Origin: Bacteroidaceae bacterium
GTDB lineage: Bacteria; Bacteroidota; Bacteroidia; Bacteroidales; Bacteroidaceae
Length of the DNA stretch: 64,000 nucleotides
Assembly: GCA_017557635.1 (NCBI GenBank)
Contig: JAFYYH010000004.1
Location: 1 to 64,000 of the forward strand
Reading direction: 5' to 3'
A program made the position numbers and the translations under genes. Position 1 is the stretch's first letter. Each line of letters opens with the position of its first letter. A model generated the notes under the pieces. That model was not told the DNA's origin. It did no database searches and saw only the letters and a list, made by a program, of their open reading frames with translations. Below, in pieces: positions 36,283-43,735 of the stretch.

Positions 36283-36425
36283 CGCCAAAGTGTCCCACAC
36301 TCGCCTAGCCCACAGCACCCTCTAACGCAGGTGCGTGCGTAACATACCCTCATCTAAGGGGGTGTGTCCCACATCAACCTCGCTCACAAGTCTCACAGGG
36401 CCGATGCGCGCGTTACACTTTGGCG
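36283..36425. repeat. 11-bp inverted repeat flanking a gene-free spacer
   Basis: CGCCAAAGTGT (36283-36293) is mirrored exactly by ACACTTTGGCG (36415-36425). GTGTCCCACA occurs twice inside (36290 and 36364). No gene is present. Function unknown. Confidence 0.5.
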
Positions 36426-36428
36426 GGA

Positions 36429-36959
36429 TTAAGGGCAGACGGGACGGATGTATGATGTGTCAGTATCATCAAGCCATGGTAAATCCAGTCCCATTTTTGC
36501 ATTAAAAATATCATCGATGGTATACAATCCAAGACTTTCATATTCTGAGATATCTATTAGGACTGGTGCTTTTGCTGCATCTTGCACATCACGGGAATCC
36601 AAAGGTGCAAAATCCTCCCAATCTATTGGCGGCAAATCCTTATCATCCTGCATTCTGATTTCAAAGTAGGCCTTATCTATAGGGAGAACTATCTTTTCTT
36701 TACGATAATAGCTGAATTGAATCCTGTCCTTTGGATTAACCAGACTGAATGAAAATTCACCCTTCAGATCAGTATATGCATAAGCTACAGCACGGTCAGC
36801 CGAATCCAGTTCTGTGATATATACTGCCATTAAAGGGCTGACACTATCGGTAACAACGCCGGAAATAGTATCACCTGCCTTTGGCTTACTCTGAGCTAAC
36901 ACCTTGACGGAAGATGTCAGCATCAGCAATAGTGACAAGAGGAATAGAACCTTTTTCAT
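36429..36959 (-). CDS. Secreted protein with a carboxypeptidase-regulatory-like domain
   Basis: 176 aa, signal peptide about 1-22 (ending VLAQ). Residues about 27-105 form a CarboxypepD-regulatory-like (Ig-type) domain: GDTISGVVTDSVSPLMAVYI, DLKGEFSFSLVNPKDRIQFS. This matches, nearly residue for residue, the domain in the 41761-42498 protein (GDIISGTVTDREGPMMMVNI ... EGNFSFRLVNPADRLQVTY). In SusC-type receptors this domain precedes the plug; here there is neither plug nor barrel. The last residues SYIRPVCP resemble the end of FISUMP proteins (SIRPVHP). It follows the DUF4419 gene by 4 bases. Confidence 0.75.
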   Translation of the reverse strand: MKKVLFLLSLLLMLTSSVKVLAQSKPKAGDTISGVVTDSVSPLMAVYITELDSADRAVAYAYTDLKGEFSFSLVNPKDRIQFSYYRKEKIVLPIDKAYFEIRMQDDKDLPPIDWEDFAPLDSRDVQDAAKAPVLIDISEYESLGLYTIDDIFNAKMGLDLPWLDDTDTSYIRPVCP

Positions 36960-36963
36960 ATTC

Positions 36964-38496
36964 TTACAGCTGTACTACGACGGCGGTGGGGAACTGGCTA
37001 AGGATATCAGCCTTCTGATCATCGGTCATAGGAGCCTTTACGGTCAGTTCAATTATACCGAGTTTGCGGCACCACGCACCCAGATCTGACGGTACGGTTA
37101 TGGGGTCAAGTGAGAGAATCTCATAACTCTTGCGGCTGTGATTGGGATACTTGGCAAGCATTGATTCCGGGAAACCTATAAAAATCCATGTATCAACATC
37201 TCCGAAAATCTCATAGATTTCATTTGATGTAATAAATGATTTACCGTCACCGTATCTTTTAAGGAACTCTATTTCAGCCTGTTCCAAGCCGTCCATATTA
37301 AGCCCGAATCCCACTTCTTCACGAACCATCCAACTGATAGATGGTTTAAGAGAGCAGTTTTCACTGTCCAACTCCATGCCGATGAATCCGGCCCAGAGTT
37401 CAAGACTATGATTTATCTCGCGTCCATCGGGCAGATGCTCCACATATCTTACGGGCGCTTTTTTTACCTCCGAGCAGACCTTTGTGTTATGAGATACAAT
37501 CTTAGGAGTACGTGCTATACGGAGGGGACCGTTATACGGATCTTCCTCATAGAACGGGAAGAAAACCGTAAACCATCCGTTGTATGTTGCCGGAACAGGG
37601 CCACCACCGCAACCGCCTGTTCCCGCTCTTGCAGGTGAATACTGCTGTACCATATCCAACCAGAACTTGCGGTTTATCTTTCCTTCCGATGCTTTCACAA
37701 ACTCATCAAGTACGGGCTCCAAATCCTTGCGCCACCACTCCAGATCCAGATCATCCAGCCTTGAAATACGTGAACGTATCTCCTTCCAATCATCGGGCGT
37801 GCCAAGAAGTGTGATGTTGGGAATGCCGCATCCCAGATAGTGAAGTTCATATTTAAAGAACCTCTTTACGCTCTCCATCATGGTAATCTGTGATGCAATG
37901 CGTTCCAGATTGCCTGTAGTAGAGAAATTGCAGACCATAAGGTCCGAGAACTTTGCTTTCATATTCCTGTCGATAGAGTCGCTGAAAGCCGGAATAATCC
38001 AGTTCCAGTCCTCCTCATTCTCCAGCACATCCCTGTATGTCTCTATTTTCAATGTACGCTGACCTTCAAAATCTACCAGTCGGTTGCGCAGATGCTCCGC
38101 GTGCTCATTTATTTGTGTGCCTATTCCCTGGCTAATTAACATCCAGATAATATCTGGTGACAGCACCAGCGAGTAATGCTTGTCATAGGCTGTCAGAAAA
38201 CCTTCAAAGCACGTATTGCGGCTAAAGAATACCATTTTGGAATCTTTTGCGCTGTGTGTTCTGATATTGTAATTGGTTGATGCAATATTGGAGCTATTAA
38301 GCATCTTCTCCCAACACTGTTGGCCCGATATCTCATCCATCAGGTACAGAGGCTCATCCTTATCCTCTATATGGAACTTTACTCCGCCGCTCTCCAGGAA
38401 TTGTACGGTCTCATCGGCCTTAACCTTCTTTTCTCTCTTGGCATACGCCACGCTCACACACATAAGTGAAACGAGAATAAAAACCAGTTTCTTCAT
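36964..38496 (-). CDS. Secreted DUF4419 family protein
   Basis: 510 aa from the ATG at 38494-38496 (MKKLVFILVSLMCVSVAYAK), which gives a clear signal peptide. The upstream frame runs through the promoter and is excluded by the -7 box at 38526-38533. DUF4419 features are HYSLVLSPDIIWMLISQGIGTQINEHAEHLR, VEFDGQRTLKIE-type strands, the Gly-rich GTGGCGGGPVPATYNGWFTVFFPF and GWFTVFFP. The family occurs in bacteria and fungi and has no known activity. First gene of a two-gene unit with the carboxypeptidase-regulatory protein. Confidence 0.85.
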   Translation of the reverse strand: MKKLVFILVSLMCVSVAYAKREKKVKADETVQFLESGGVKFHIEDKDEPLYLMDEISGQQCWEKMLNSSNIASTNYNIRTHSAKDSKMVFFSRNTCFEGFLTAYDKHYSLVLSPDIIWMLISQGIGTQINEHAEHLRNRLVDFEGQRTLKIETYRDVLENEEDWNWIIPAFSDSIDRNMKAKFSDLMVCNFSTTGNLERIASQITMMESVKRFFKYELHYLGCGIPNITLLGTPDDWKEIRSRISRLDDLDLEWWRKDLEPVLDEFVKASEGKINRKFWLDMVQQYSPARAGTGGCGGGPVPATYNGWFTVFFPFYEEDPYNGPLRIARTPKIVSHNTKVCSEVKKAPVRYVEHLPDGREINHSLELWAGFIGMELDSENCSLKPSISWMVREEVGFGLNMDGLEQAEIEFLKRYGDGKSFITSNEIYEIFGDVDTWIFIGFPESMLAKYPNHSRKSYEILSLDPITVPSDLGAWCRKLGIIELTVKAPMTDDQKADILSQFPTAVVVQL

Positions 38497-38525
38497 ATCG
38501 TCGTCGTTTTTGATTTGTTCTGCGA

Positions 38526-38608
38526 CAAAGGTAGAAGCGACGGTTTCGGCCCACAAACAAACAGCGTTGCAAAACTGATGCAAATTTCTTGCAACGTTTT
38601 TGCAACGC
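38526..38608 (-). promoter_or_regulatory. Island promoter 1: -33/-7 with repeat operator (DUF4419 unit)
   Basis: Minus strand: TTGT, 19 bases, TACCTTTG (38526-38533). The operator copy GCGTTGCAAAA CTGATGCAA (plus-strand reading) starts at 38564, 30 bases from the -7 box. A second, perfect copy of the consensus (GCGTTGCAAAA ACGTTGCAA) lies in the opposite direction at 38589-38608, so this promoter has an inverted pair of operators. Confidence 0.8.
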
Positions 38609-38628
38609 CTCTATGAAAAAATGGGGGC

Positions 38629-39183
38629 TTATTTCAGGATCTGCCAATCATCTTCCAGCTTGCCCTCTTTCTTGTATGTGCGGTATTGTTTCTTGGTTAG
38701 AACTTCCAATACGCCATAAAATCCCCTGAAGCCCCAAATAGCCGTTGCCTTAGTATTCTCCACAAACCTCACGGCTTTCAAGCTGCTCTTCCTTACTCCC
38801 AGCAGACCGGCCAGACTCTTACTGTTAAAGAAATCCTCATATACAAATGATTCCAGTTTTGCATCATCAATCTCCCTTATCTCAGAATCAAGCACCACAA
38901 GCGGTCTTGAAACATCGGCTCCGTCAATCTTTTTCATCAGAGCACGTACTGGAGGTCCGTACGCCAGATCACCGGATTGAAATATTATATCAAAACCGGC
39001 AACCTTTCCCTCTAAAGCCTCATCAACCCAAGCATCAACATGAATTGAATCAACATGAACTCTATCACCCGCCTTCTGGGCCGATGCCCGATTGCAAACC
39101 ATTGACAACAATGAGAATGACACAAAGCAAACCACCTTGCACCATCCCTTGCTCAAAAGGATTCTAACTCTGCGGATTTTCAT
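38629..39183 (-). CDS. Secreted plug-domain-like protein without a barrel
   Basis: 184 aa. The N-terminus MKIRRVRILLSKGW is shared with three neighbours and is followed by a hydrophobic signal segment. The remainder reads like the plug domain of a SusC/TonB-dependent receptor: LEGKVAGFDIIFQSGD, PLVVLDSEIREID, then SSLKAVRFVENTKATAIWGF and RGFYGVLEVLTKKQYR, matching the receptor pattern (GKVAGV..., P-L-V-V-D-G, VLKDA-AIYGSRGANGVILVTTKKG). It stops where the barrel would start. Second gene after the 97-aa protein (37-base gap). Function unknown. Confidence 0.75.
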   Translation of the reverse strand: MKIRRVRILLSKGWCKVVCFVSFSLLSMVCNRASAQKAGDRVHVDSIHVDAWVDEALEGKVAGFDIIFQSGDLAYGPPVRALMKKIDGADVSRPLVVLDSEIREIDDAKLESFVYEDFFNSKSLAGLLGVRKSSLKAVRFVENTKATAIWGFRGFYGVLEVLTKKQYRTYKKEGKLEDDWQILK

Positions 39184-39220
39184 AACAGCGTATGCTTTTC
39201 GGTTTACAAATATAATCTTT

Positions 39221-39514
39221 TCATCGTGCCGATGGTGGAATCTGGACTCCGTACATCAGACGGATCTCGGGCGTTTCTACTCCCAGGCCTTGGAAATCTT
39301 CCATACGGATTGTGGATACTTCATCGGCCGATGGTATTTCAACATCATTTGCATCGGGAACTTCAACGTCACCAGCATCAACTGTTTTCTGTTTTGAAAC
39401 CGCTCGGGTCGATGAGCATGAGCAGAGGGCTGAAAACAGCAGGAAAGAGAAGGCGTACACTATGCGGTACCAGCCTTTGGATAGCAGTATTTTGATTGTA
39501 CGTTTATTCATCAC
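39221..39514 (-). CDS. Small lipoprotein sharing the island N-terminus
   Basis: 97 aa. M(M)NKRTIKILLSKGW followed by a lipoprotein signal (FSALCSC). The mature part is Asp/Glu/Val-rich (DAGDVEVPDANDVEIPSADEV) and ends RLMYGVQIPPSAR, which resembles a stretch of the 40937-41764 protein (TELAYGVPRP). It may be a shortened paralogue. First gene after island promoter 2. Confidence 0.65.
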   Translation of the reverse strand: MMNKRTIKILLSKGWYRIVYAFSFLLFSALCSCSSTRAVSKQKTVDAGDVEVPDANDVEIPSADEVSTIRMEDFQGLGVETPEIRLMYGVQIPPSAR

Positions 39515-39537
39515 TAAAACATTTATTCTTTTCGCAA

Positions 39538-39595
39538 CAAAAGTATATTACCCTACATGGATAGCCAAGCAAAGAGCGTTGCAAAAACGTTGCAA
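39538..39595 (-). promoter_or_regulatory. Island promoter 2: -33/-7 with repeat operator
   Basis: Minus strand: TTGG, 19 bases, TACTTTTG (39538-39545). The perfect operator GCGTTGCAAAA ACGTTGCAA (39576-39595, plus-strand reading) starts 30 bases from the -7 box and 7 bases upstream of the -33 box. It drives the 97-aa lipoprotein and plug-like genes. Confidence 0.85.
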
Positions 39596-39780
39596 TGAAA
39601 AGAGAAATCCTTTTAGCCGGAAATGCAGTAAAATCACGAGCATTTCTTTGTAATCAATTCGTATTATTACTACATTTGCGTAACGGCAGTAAGGTGGTGG
39701 TTGTCCCAAATCATACAAACAAGGGAATAGAAAAAGGAACTTATTACAATATCTTGCGTCAGGCAGGAATAAGCAAGTAA
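39595..39780 (+). pseudogene. HicA-like toxin remnant
   Basis: The C-terminal part (NGSKVVVVPNHTNKGIEKGT, then NILRQAGI) is a clear match to the end of HicA mRNA interferases. The first ~33 residues do not look like HicA: the dsRBD-like start and the catalytic Gly-Ser-His motif are absent, replaced by MKREILLAGNAVKSRAFL and a hydrophobic stretch. A good promoter (39647-39678) lies inside this frame, so transcription may begin after the supposed toxin start. Probably a decayed toxin upstream of an intact antitoxin; the length (61 aa) would suit a divergent intact HicA, so I am not certain. Confidence 0.6.
39647..39678 (+). promoter_or_regulatory. Promoter of hicB inside the hicA remnant
   Basis: TTTG (39647-39650), 20 bases, TACATTTG (39671-39678), a close Bacteroidota promoter match about 100 bases before the hicB ATG. 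Confidence 0.55.
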
Positions 39781-40190
39781 TGAATATGGATAAATTACAG
39801 GTAATAGTAGAATACGCAGGTGATAATCTTAGCGCATATATAAACGATCTGCCTATTGTGGCTGTGGGAAAGAACCTGAACGATATTAAGCGTGATATTA
39901 CAGAAGCCATTCAGGTTTATAAGGATTCATGTGTGGAATTGGGCGTAGAGCCATCGGCCCTTGTTACAGGTGACTATGAATTGTCTTTTGTTATTGACGC
40001 CACAACGTTCATAAACTACTACAGCAGCATCTTTACAAAAGCTGCACTTAGCAGAATAACCGGAATAAACGAGAGGCAGTTATGGCATTATGCTGCAGGC
40101 CTGCACAAACCGAGAAAGAGACAACTTGAAAGAATTCAGCGCGGTGTTAAGACCTTGACTGAGGAACTCAACTCGATTTGTTTACTTTAA
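39780..40190 (+). CDS. hicB: HicB-type antitoxin with C-terminal helix-turn-helix
   Basis: 136 aa. Residues 1-75 are the HicB partial RNase-H fold (LQVIVEYAGDNLSAYINDLPIV, VGKNLNDIKRDITEAIQVY). Residues 90-136 (ALSRITGINERQLWHYAAG, KPRKRQLERIQRGVK) form a helix-turn-helix as in DNA-binding HicB proteins. It neutralises HicA and represses its operon. The ATG overlaps the hicA stop by one base, the normal hicAB layout, although the toxin appears damaged. Confidence 0.85.
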   Translation: MNMDKLQVIVEYAGDNLSAYINDLPIVAVGKNLNDIKRDITEAIQVYKDSCVELGVEPSALVTGDYELSFVIDATTFINYYSSIFTKAALSRITGINERQLWHYAAGLHKPRKRQLERIQRGVKTLTEELNSICLL

Positions 40191-40225
40191 AATGGCTTGC
40201 AAAAGGGACAAAACCCAATTGCACA

Positions 40226-40894
40226 TCACGGATGGACGGGACGGATGGAGCGGCCTTCGTTGCGGTAAGAGCCGTTTCCCATCGACGCATCACGACAGAA
40301 CCAGATTCCGTTTGCATGGTCCCAACCACCCATCAGGAAACTACCGCTCTCATGACTTAGTGTGCTTGACCAGTATACACCGTATTCCGGATACTGATGT
40401 AGTGTAGCTACTGCTACCGAGTCATTAAACGCATTGACTGGAAGGAATATCGAGTTGTTCTCATAACCCTCTTTCTTACCCGATACACGGAAACCTTTTA
40501 CATCGTTCTCTGTTGTCCAGGTCCAGTTGCACTCCCGGCGCAGTTCATCCATCTCGGCACTGGTGGGAACCCTCCAGCTACCACCCCACTTGACGTGAGC
40601 CACATCATCCTCAAGATCGAACTGGGTCTTCTGGTCAGTATCGTTGTACTTGTTATAATTTCCTCTGTTGCCATCTACACAGAACTTATACGTAGAGTAA
40701 CTATACTCAGTCTTGGTTTCAGTCTCACCCCAGGCGTATAATCCGCCTATGTCTTCGGGCTTATCGGCCCCGACATTACATGTGGCCCACTTTACACTCA
40801 GGCCCAGATCAACAAACTCATGTTGGGCACATACGGGAATGCAGAGTGACATCAGAATGGATGTCAGTGCAAACAATCGGATATTCTTTCTCAT
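40226..40894 (-). CDS. Secreted FISUMP-domain protein
   Basis: 222 aa with a signal peptide (about 1-23, ending VCAQ). The rest is one FISUMP/DUF1566-like domain: FVDLGLSVKWATCNVGADKPED, YAWGETETK, WGGSWRVPTSAEMDELRREC, YWSSTLSHESGSF and the terminal NEGRSIRPVHP. Such domains are widespread on the surface of Bacteroidota and Fibrobacter and have a C-type-lectin-like fold; the ligand is unknown. Last gene of the 42498-40226 unit, 42 bases after the preceding stop. Confidence 0.88.
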   Translation of the reverse strand: MRKNIRLFALTSILMSLCIPVCAQHEFVDLGLSVKWATCNVGADKPEDIGGLYAWGETETKTEYSYSTYKFCVDGNRGNYNKYNDTDQKTQFDLEDDVAHVKWGGSWRVPTSAEMDELRRECNWTWTTENDVKGFRVSGKKEGYENNSIFLPVNAFNDSVAVATLHQYPEYGVYWSSTLSHESGSFLMGGWDHANGIWFCRDASMGNGSYRNEGRSIRPVHP

Positions 40895-40936
40895 AATGCT
40901 GTTTTTTGGTTTTCTGTCATATAAACTGAGTTTTGC

Positions 40937-41764
40937 CTAAAATACGTCCAAGTTTTTGTAACTGTTGTCAAGACGGCCTTCCCGGCGGAGCTGTCGGTAA
41001 TACTTTTTTGTTACCACCTCAATTGTTGTAGCCTCAGATTGGGGACCTATCAGTCTTACCGCTTTGAGTTTACTCTTCTTTACGCCTACCAGTCCTGCCA
41101 GGCTTTCAATATCCATAGGGGCGTTCTCATTAATGAATGACTTCTTTTGCTCATAACTTAGGTTTACCCTGGTGCCGTCAAGGAATACTGTAAGTTCCGT
41201 ATTTTTGTTCAGGTATTTGCTCCAGGGCTCCTCAATCTGCGGCCTGGGAACGCCGTATGCCAGCTCCGTAAATTCATTCATATCGATGGTTTCCAGAAAA
41301 TCCGAGGCCTCGCGCAGAGGTATTGCAAGACCATTAACTATCTGAACTCCTCCAGTCTCTACCGAGTCCTGTTCTTCTTCCATCGTTATCACAAAAACGT
41401 TACCGTTAATCCTGCACTCGGCCATGTCATAACCCACATATGAAACCTGAATGCGGTTTTGCGGATCAACGACCTTAAGGGAAAAATGGCCCTCTCTGTC
41501 AGTGACAGCATGTGATACGATACGGTCATTTGAATCACGCTCCACCACATTGGTAAACAACAGCGGCCCATCAGAATCATGAACCCAACCGTTTATGGTA
41601 TCGCCGGCCTGAGGTTTGACGCCCGATATGACAACCTTGGAACGGAATGATTCGTCAAGCGTGCCGGCATGTGCAGACAGGAAAGAAAGCACCAGGAAAG
41701 ACACACTGTAAAGAGCGTATGTCCATCCTCGTGATATCTTTATCCTTACTGTCCTGAACTTCAT
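40937..41764 (-). CDS. Secreted protein with regulatory-like domain and degenerate plug
   Basis: 275 aa. N-terminus MKFRTVRIKISRGW plus signal segment. Residues about 50-130 are a carboxypeptidase-regulatory-like domain (KPQAGDTINGWVHDSDGPLL ... EGHFSLKVVDPQNRIQVSYVGYDMAE). A plug-like second half ends SKLKAVRLIGPQSEATTIEV, VTKKYYRQLRREGRLDNSY. It lacks the Gly-rich GxxG of the plug end that the neighbours keep, and its C-terminus matches that of the 38629-39183 protein (YRTYKKEGKLEDDW). No barrel. Its ATG overlaps the upstream stop by 4 bases. Confidence 0.75.
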   Translation of the reverse strand: MKFRTVRIKISRGWTYALYSVSFLVLSFLSAHAGTLDESFRSKVVISGVKPQAGDTINGWVHDSDGPLLFTNVVERDSNDRIVSHAVTDREGHFSLKVVDPQNRIQVSYVGYDMAECRINGNVFVITMEEEQDSVETGGVQIVNGLAIPLREASDFLETIDMNEFTELAYGVPRPQIEEPWSKYLNKNTELTVFLDGTRVNLSYEQKKSFINENAPMDIESLAGLVGVKKSKLKAVRLIGPQSEATTIEVVTKKYYRQLRREGRLDNSYKNLDVF

Positions 41765-42498
41765 TTCCGGCCTTTCTTGGTCTGCACCTCAATCGCGCCA
41801 TTAAAGCCATGGACTCCCCATAGCGCCATAGCTGCTTGACGTTTTAAATAACTGACACTCTTTATTTTTCTGGCTTTAACTCCAAAAAGACGTGCCAGTT
41901 CTTCCTTGGAATAATCAGCTCTTGTAATGTCAATGCCCGCCCACGCTGTTGAATCGGCGGTTATTATTTTGTCGTCCAGGACAAGCAGAGGTCTGGCAAT
42001 AATATCACCTGCATTATATACAATATCCAGACCTGCGGAAGGCCCATAAGCTTGAGGATTGTCCTGAACGTCCGTCATAAGGGCAAGTTCTTCAAACTCA
42101 TCCCAATTGATGGCCGGTTCTATCTTTATATCAAAGTATGTACTGTTAATCAATGTATCAACAGTTGTGTATCCTGCATATGTAACCTGTAATCTGTCGG
42201 CTGGATTGACAAGACGGAAAGAGAAATTACCCTCCATATCCGTAATGGAATGGGCAACGATACGGTTCTTTGAATCACGCTCTGTGATATTGACCATCAT
42301 CATAGGCCCCTCGCGGTCTGTAACCGTGCCCGATATAATATCACCGGCCTTAATACTGTCCTGTACAGCCGCAGCTGTAACATTCTGTCCCTTGGCCGAT
42401 GCAAAGCTGCAAAACATTGAAAACAGAGAGTATGATACGCACCATACCGCAACATACCACCCTTTTGCCAACAAAACCTTAATTCTGCGTATTTTCAT
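41761..42498 (-). CDS. Secreted protein with regulatory-like domain and plug domain, no barrel
   Basis: 245 aa. N-terminus MKIRRIKVLLAKGW plus signal segment (ending FASA). Residues about 48-125 are a carboxypeptidase-regulatory-like domain (GDIISGTVTDREGPMMMVNI). The second half is plug-like (AGLDIVYNAGDIIARPLLVLDDKI ... KSVSYLKRQAAMALWGVHGF-NGAIEVQTKKGRK) and ends with the TKKG that in SusC receptors leads into the beta-barrel. It is therefore the complete N-terminal extension and plug of such a receptor as a free protein. First gene after island promoter 3, and the best preserved of the set. Confidence 0.78.
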   Translation of the reverse strand: MKIRRIKVLLAKGWYVAVWCVSYSLFSMFCSFASAKGQNVTAAAVQDSIKAGDIISGTVTDREGPMMMVNITERDSKNRIVAHSITDMEGNFSFRLVNPADRLQVTYAGYTTVDTLINSTYFDIKIEPAINWDEFEELALMTDVQDNPQAYGPSAGLDIVYNAGDIIARPLLVLDDKIITADSTAWAGIDITRADYSKEELARLFGVKARKIKSVSYLKRQAAMALWGVHGFNGAIEVQTKKGRK

Positions 42499-42521
42499 AA
42501 CTCAATACGTTTATCTGCTGA

Positions 42522-42579
42522 CAAAAGTAGCTGAGTAATCTACAAACACCAAGGATTAGGCGTTGCAAAAACGTTGCAA
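42522..42579 (-). promoter_or_regulatory. Island promoter 3: -33/-7 with repeat operator
   Basis: Minus strand: TTGG, 19 bases, TACTTTTG (42522-42529). The perfect operator GCGTTGCAAAA ACGTTGCAA (42560-42579) starts 30 bases from the -7 box. It drives the three-gene unit 42498-40226. Confidence 0.85.
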
Positions 42580-42608
42580 ATGACACAAAGGAATCTGATC
42601 GTTTTGTG

Positions 42609-43562
42609 TCATTCGTAGGTCCAGATGGTTGTCTGCCAAGGTCTTCGGAATATTATGTAGTCATCGGGACTATAACCGAATTCTTTGATTGGGACTCTTG
42701 AGCGGAAATCATATTTCCAAAGGTGCACACTGTGTTTACGAAACTTGCCGTCTTTCATTATATAGGTGACACTCTTGGTCCTTAATCCGTTCTTATACTT
42801 TTCCTTGTATTTCCAGCTTGGCTCTTTATGATAGCTTCCATCCTTGTACTGCTTGAGGCTCTCAATCCTTATCACCTTATTCCCTATGTATTTATACGTA
42901 TCTGTCAGGTAATTGGGATAGATGCTGTCAGTCTCATCGGGATCAAAAGATTCCCTGCTTAATATCCGGCCCTTTCTGTCATATCTGTAAACGGACTTGC
43001 CGGAGATGACAACAGGCAGTGAGTCAAGTTGATAATAAGTTGTGGTTACGGACTGCAAACCATCATCTGAATATTCAATTATGTTGCCTCCTCTTTGAAT
43101 CTGATTGTTATCGTTTACTGTTTCATACCAATCATTTGAAGGACGTCCCTGGGCATCGAAAGTATACCAGTCATGATAACCCTCTGACTGCACTTCTACG
43201 ATCCTTCCTTTTTCATCTCTTTTTCTGTAAGATTTCTCTTTCCAGAGGCCCGCCACAAGATCATAAGACCTTATGCTTCCGTCGCTGCTCTTTACAGTCC
43301 TATGTATACTGTTGGTTGTTTCTATTGTATCTGTCGTCTGGCCGTTATGTCTGATTTCATACTCTGTCCATGTGGAATCCGGAGCATTATTCATAAGAGT
43401 AATACGGGTAACCAAAGCAAGCTCATCACCTGAATAATGATACTCTTCACGCTCATATAGCGCATCGTCATGATACTCAACCCTACTCAACAGCTTACCG
43501 CGAGTGCTGCTGCACGCTGCAAACAACAAGGAAAAGGATATTACAGCTACTATCTTTTTCAT
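42609..43562 (-). CDS. Lipoprotein with RHS-like repeats
   Basis: 317 aa from the ATG at 43560-43562 (MKKIVAVISFSLLFAACSS), giving a lipobox FAA-C. The -7 box at 43583-43590 excludes the longer start at 43613. The body has repeated short strands like RDEKGRIVEVQSEG, FDAQGRPSNDW and YDRKGRILSRESF, i.e. RHS/YD-like repeats as in the 7834-8604 lipoprotein. Possibly a surface ligand-binding protein. Monocistronic, under island promoter 4. Confidence 0.75.
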   Translation of the reverse strand: MKKIVAVISFSLLFAACSSTRGKLLSRVEYHDDALYEREEYHYSGDELALVTRITLMNNAPDSTWTEYEIRHNGQTTDTIETTNSIHRTVKSSDGSIRSYDLVAGLWKEKSYRKRDEKGRIVEVQSEGYHDWYTFDAQGRPSNDWYETVNDNNQIQRGGNIIEYSDDGLQSVTTTYYQLDSLPVVISGKSVYRYDRKGRILSRESFDPDETDSIYPNYLTDTYKYIGNKVIRIESLKQYKDGSYHKEPSWKYKEKYKNGLRTKSVTYIMKDGKFRKHSVHLWKYDFRSRVPIKEFGYSPDDYIIFRRPWQTTIWTYE

Positions 43563-43582
43563 CAGACCAGTATTATCTGCTG

Positions 43583-43640
43583 CAAAACTATACGTATTAA
43601 TAAGTTTACACAAGGATTAGGCGCTGCAATATCGTTGCAA
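43583..43640 (-). promoter_or_regulatory. Island promoter 4: -33/-7 with repeat operator
   Basis: Minus strand: TTGT, 19 bases, TAGTTTTG (43583-43590). The operator copy GCGCTGCAATA TCGTTGCAA (43621-43640) has 3 mismatches to the consensus and begins 30 bases from the -7 box. The flanking CAAGGATTAG is shared with island promoter 3. Confidence 0.82.
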
Positions 43641-43696
43641 GGTGTGGATATATAGAAAAGTTCACTCAAAAAGTTCCGGGTATTAAAAATAATACC

Positions 43697-43704
43697 TATA
43701 TTTG
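43697..43704 (+). promoter_or_regulatory. -7 box of the DUF4160-DUF2442 pair
   Basis: TATATTTG, 31 bases before the ATG at 43736; only a weak TTCC at the -33 position. Confidence 0.5.
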
Positions 43705-43735
43705 TGCTGTCTAACTTTAAAAACACTAATCTATT

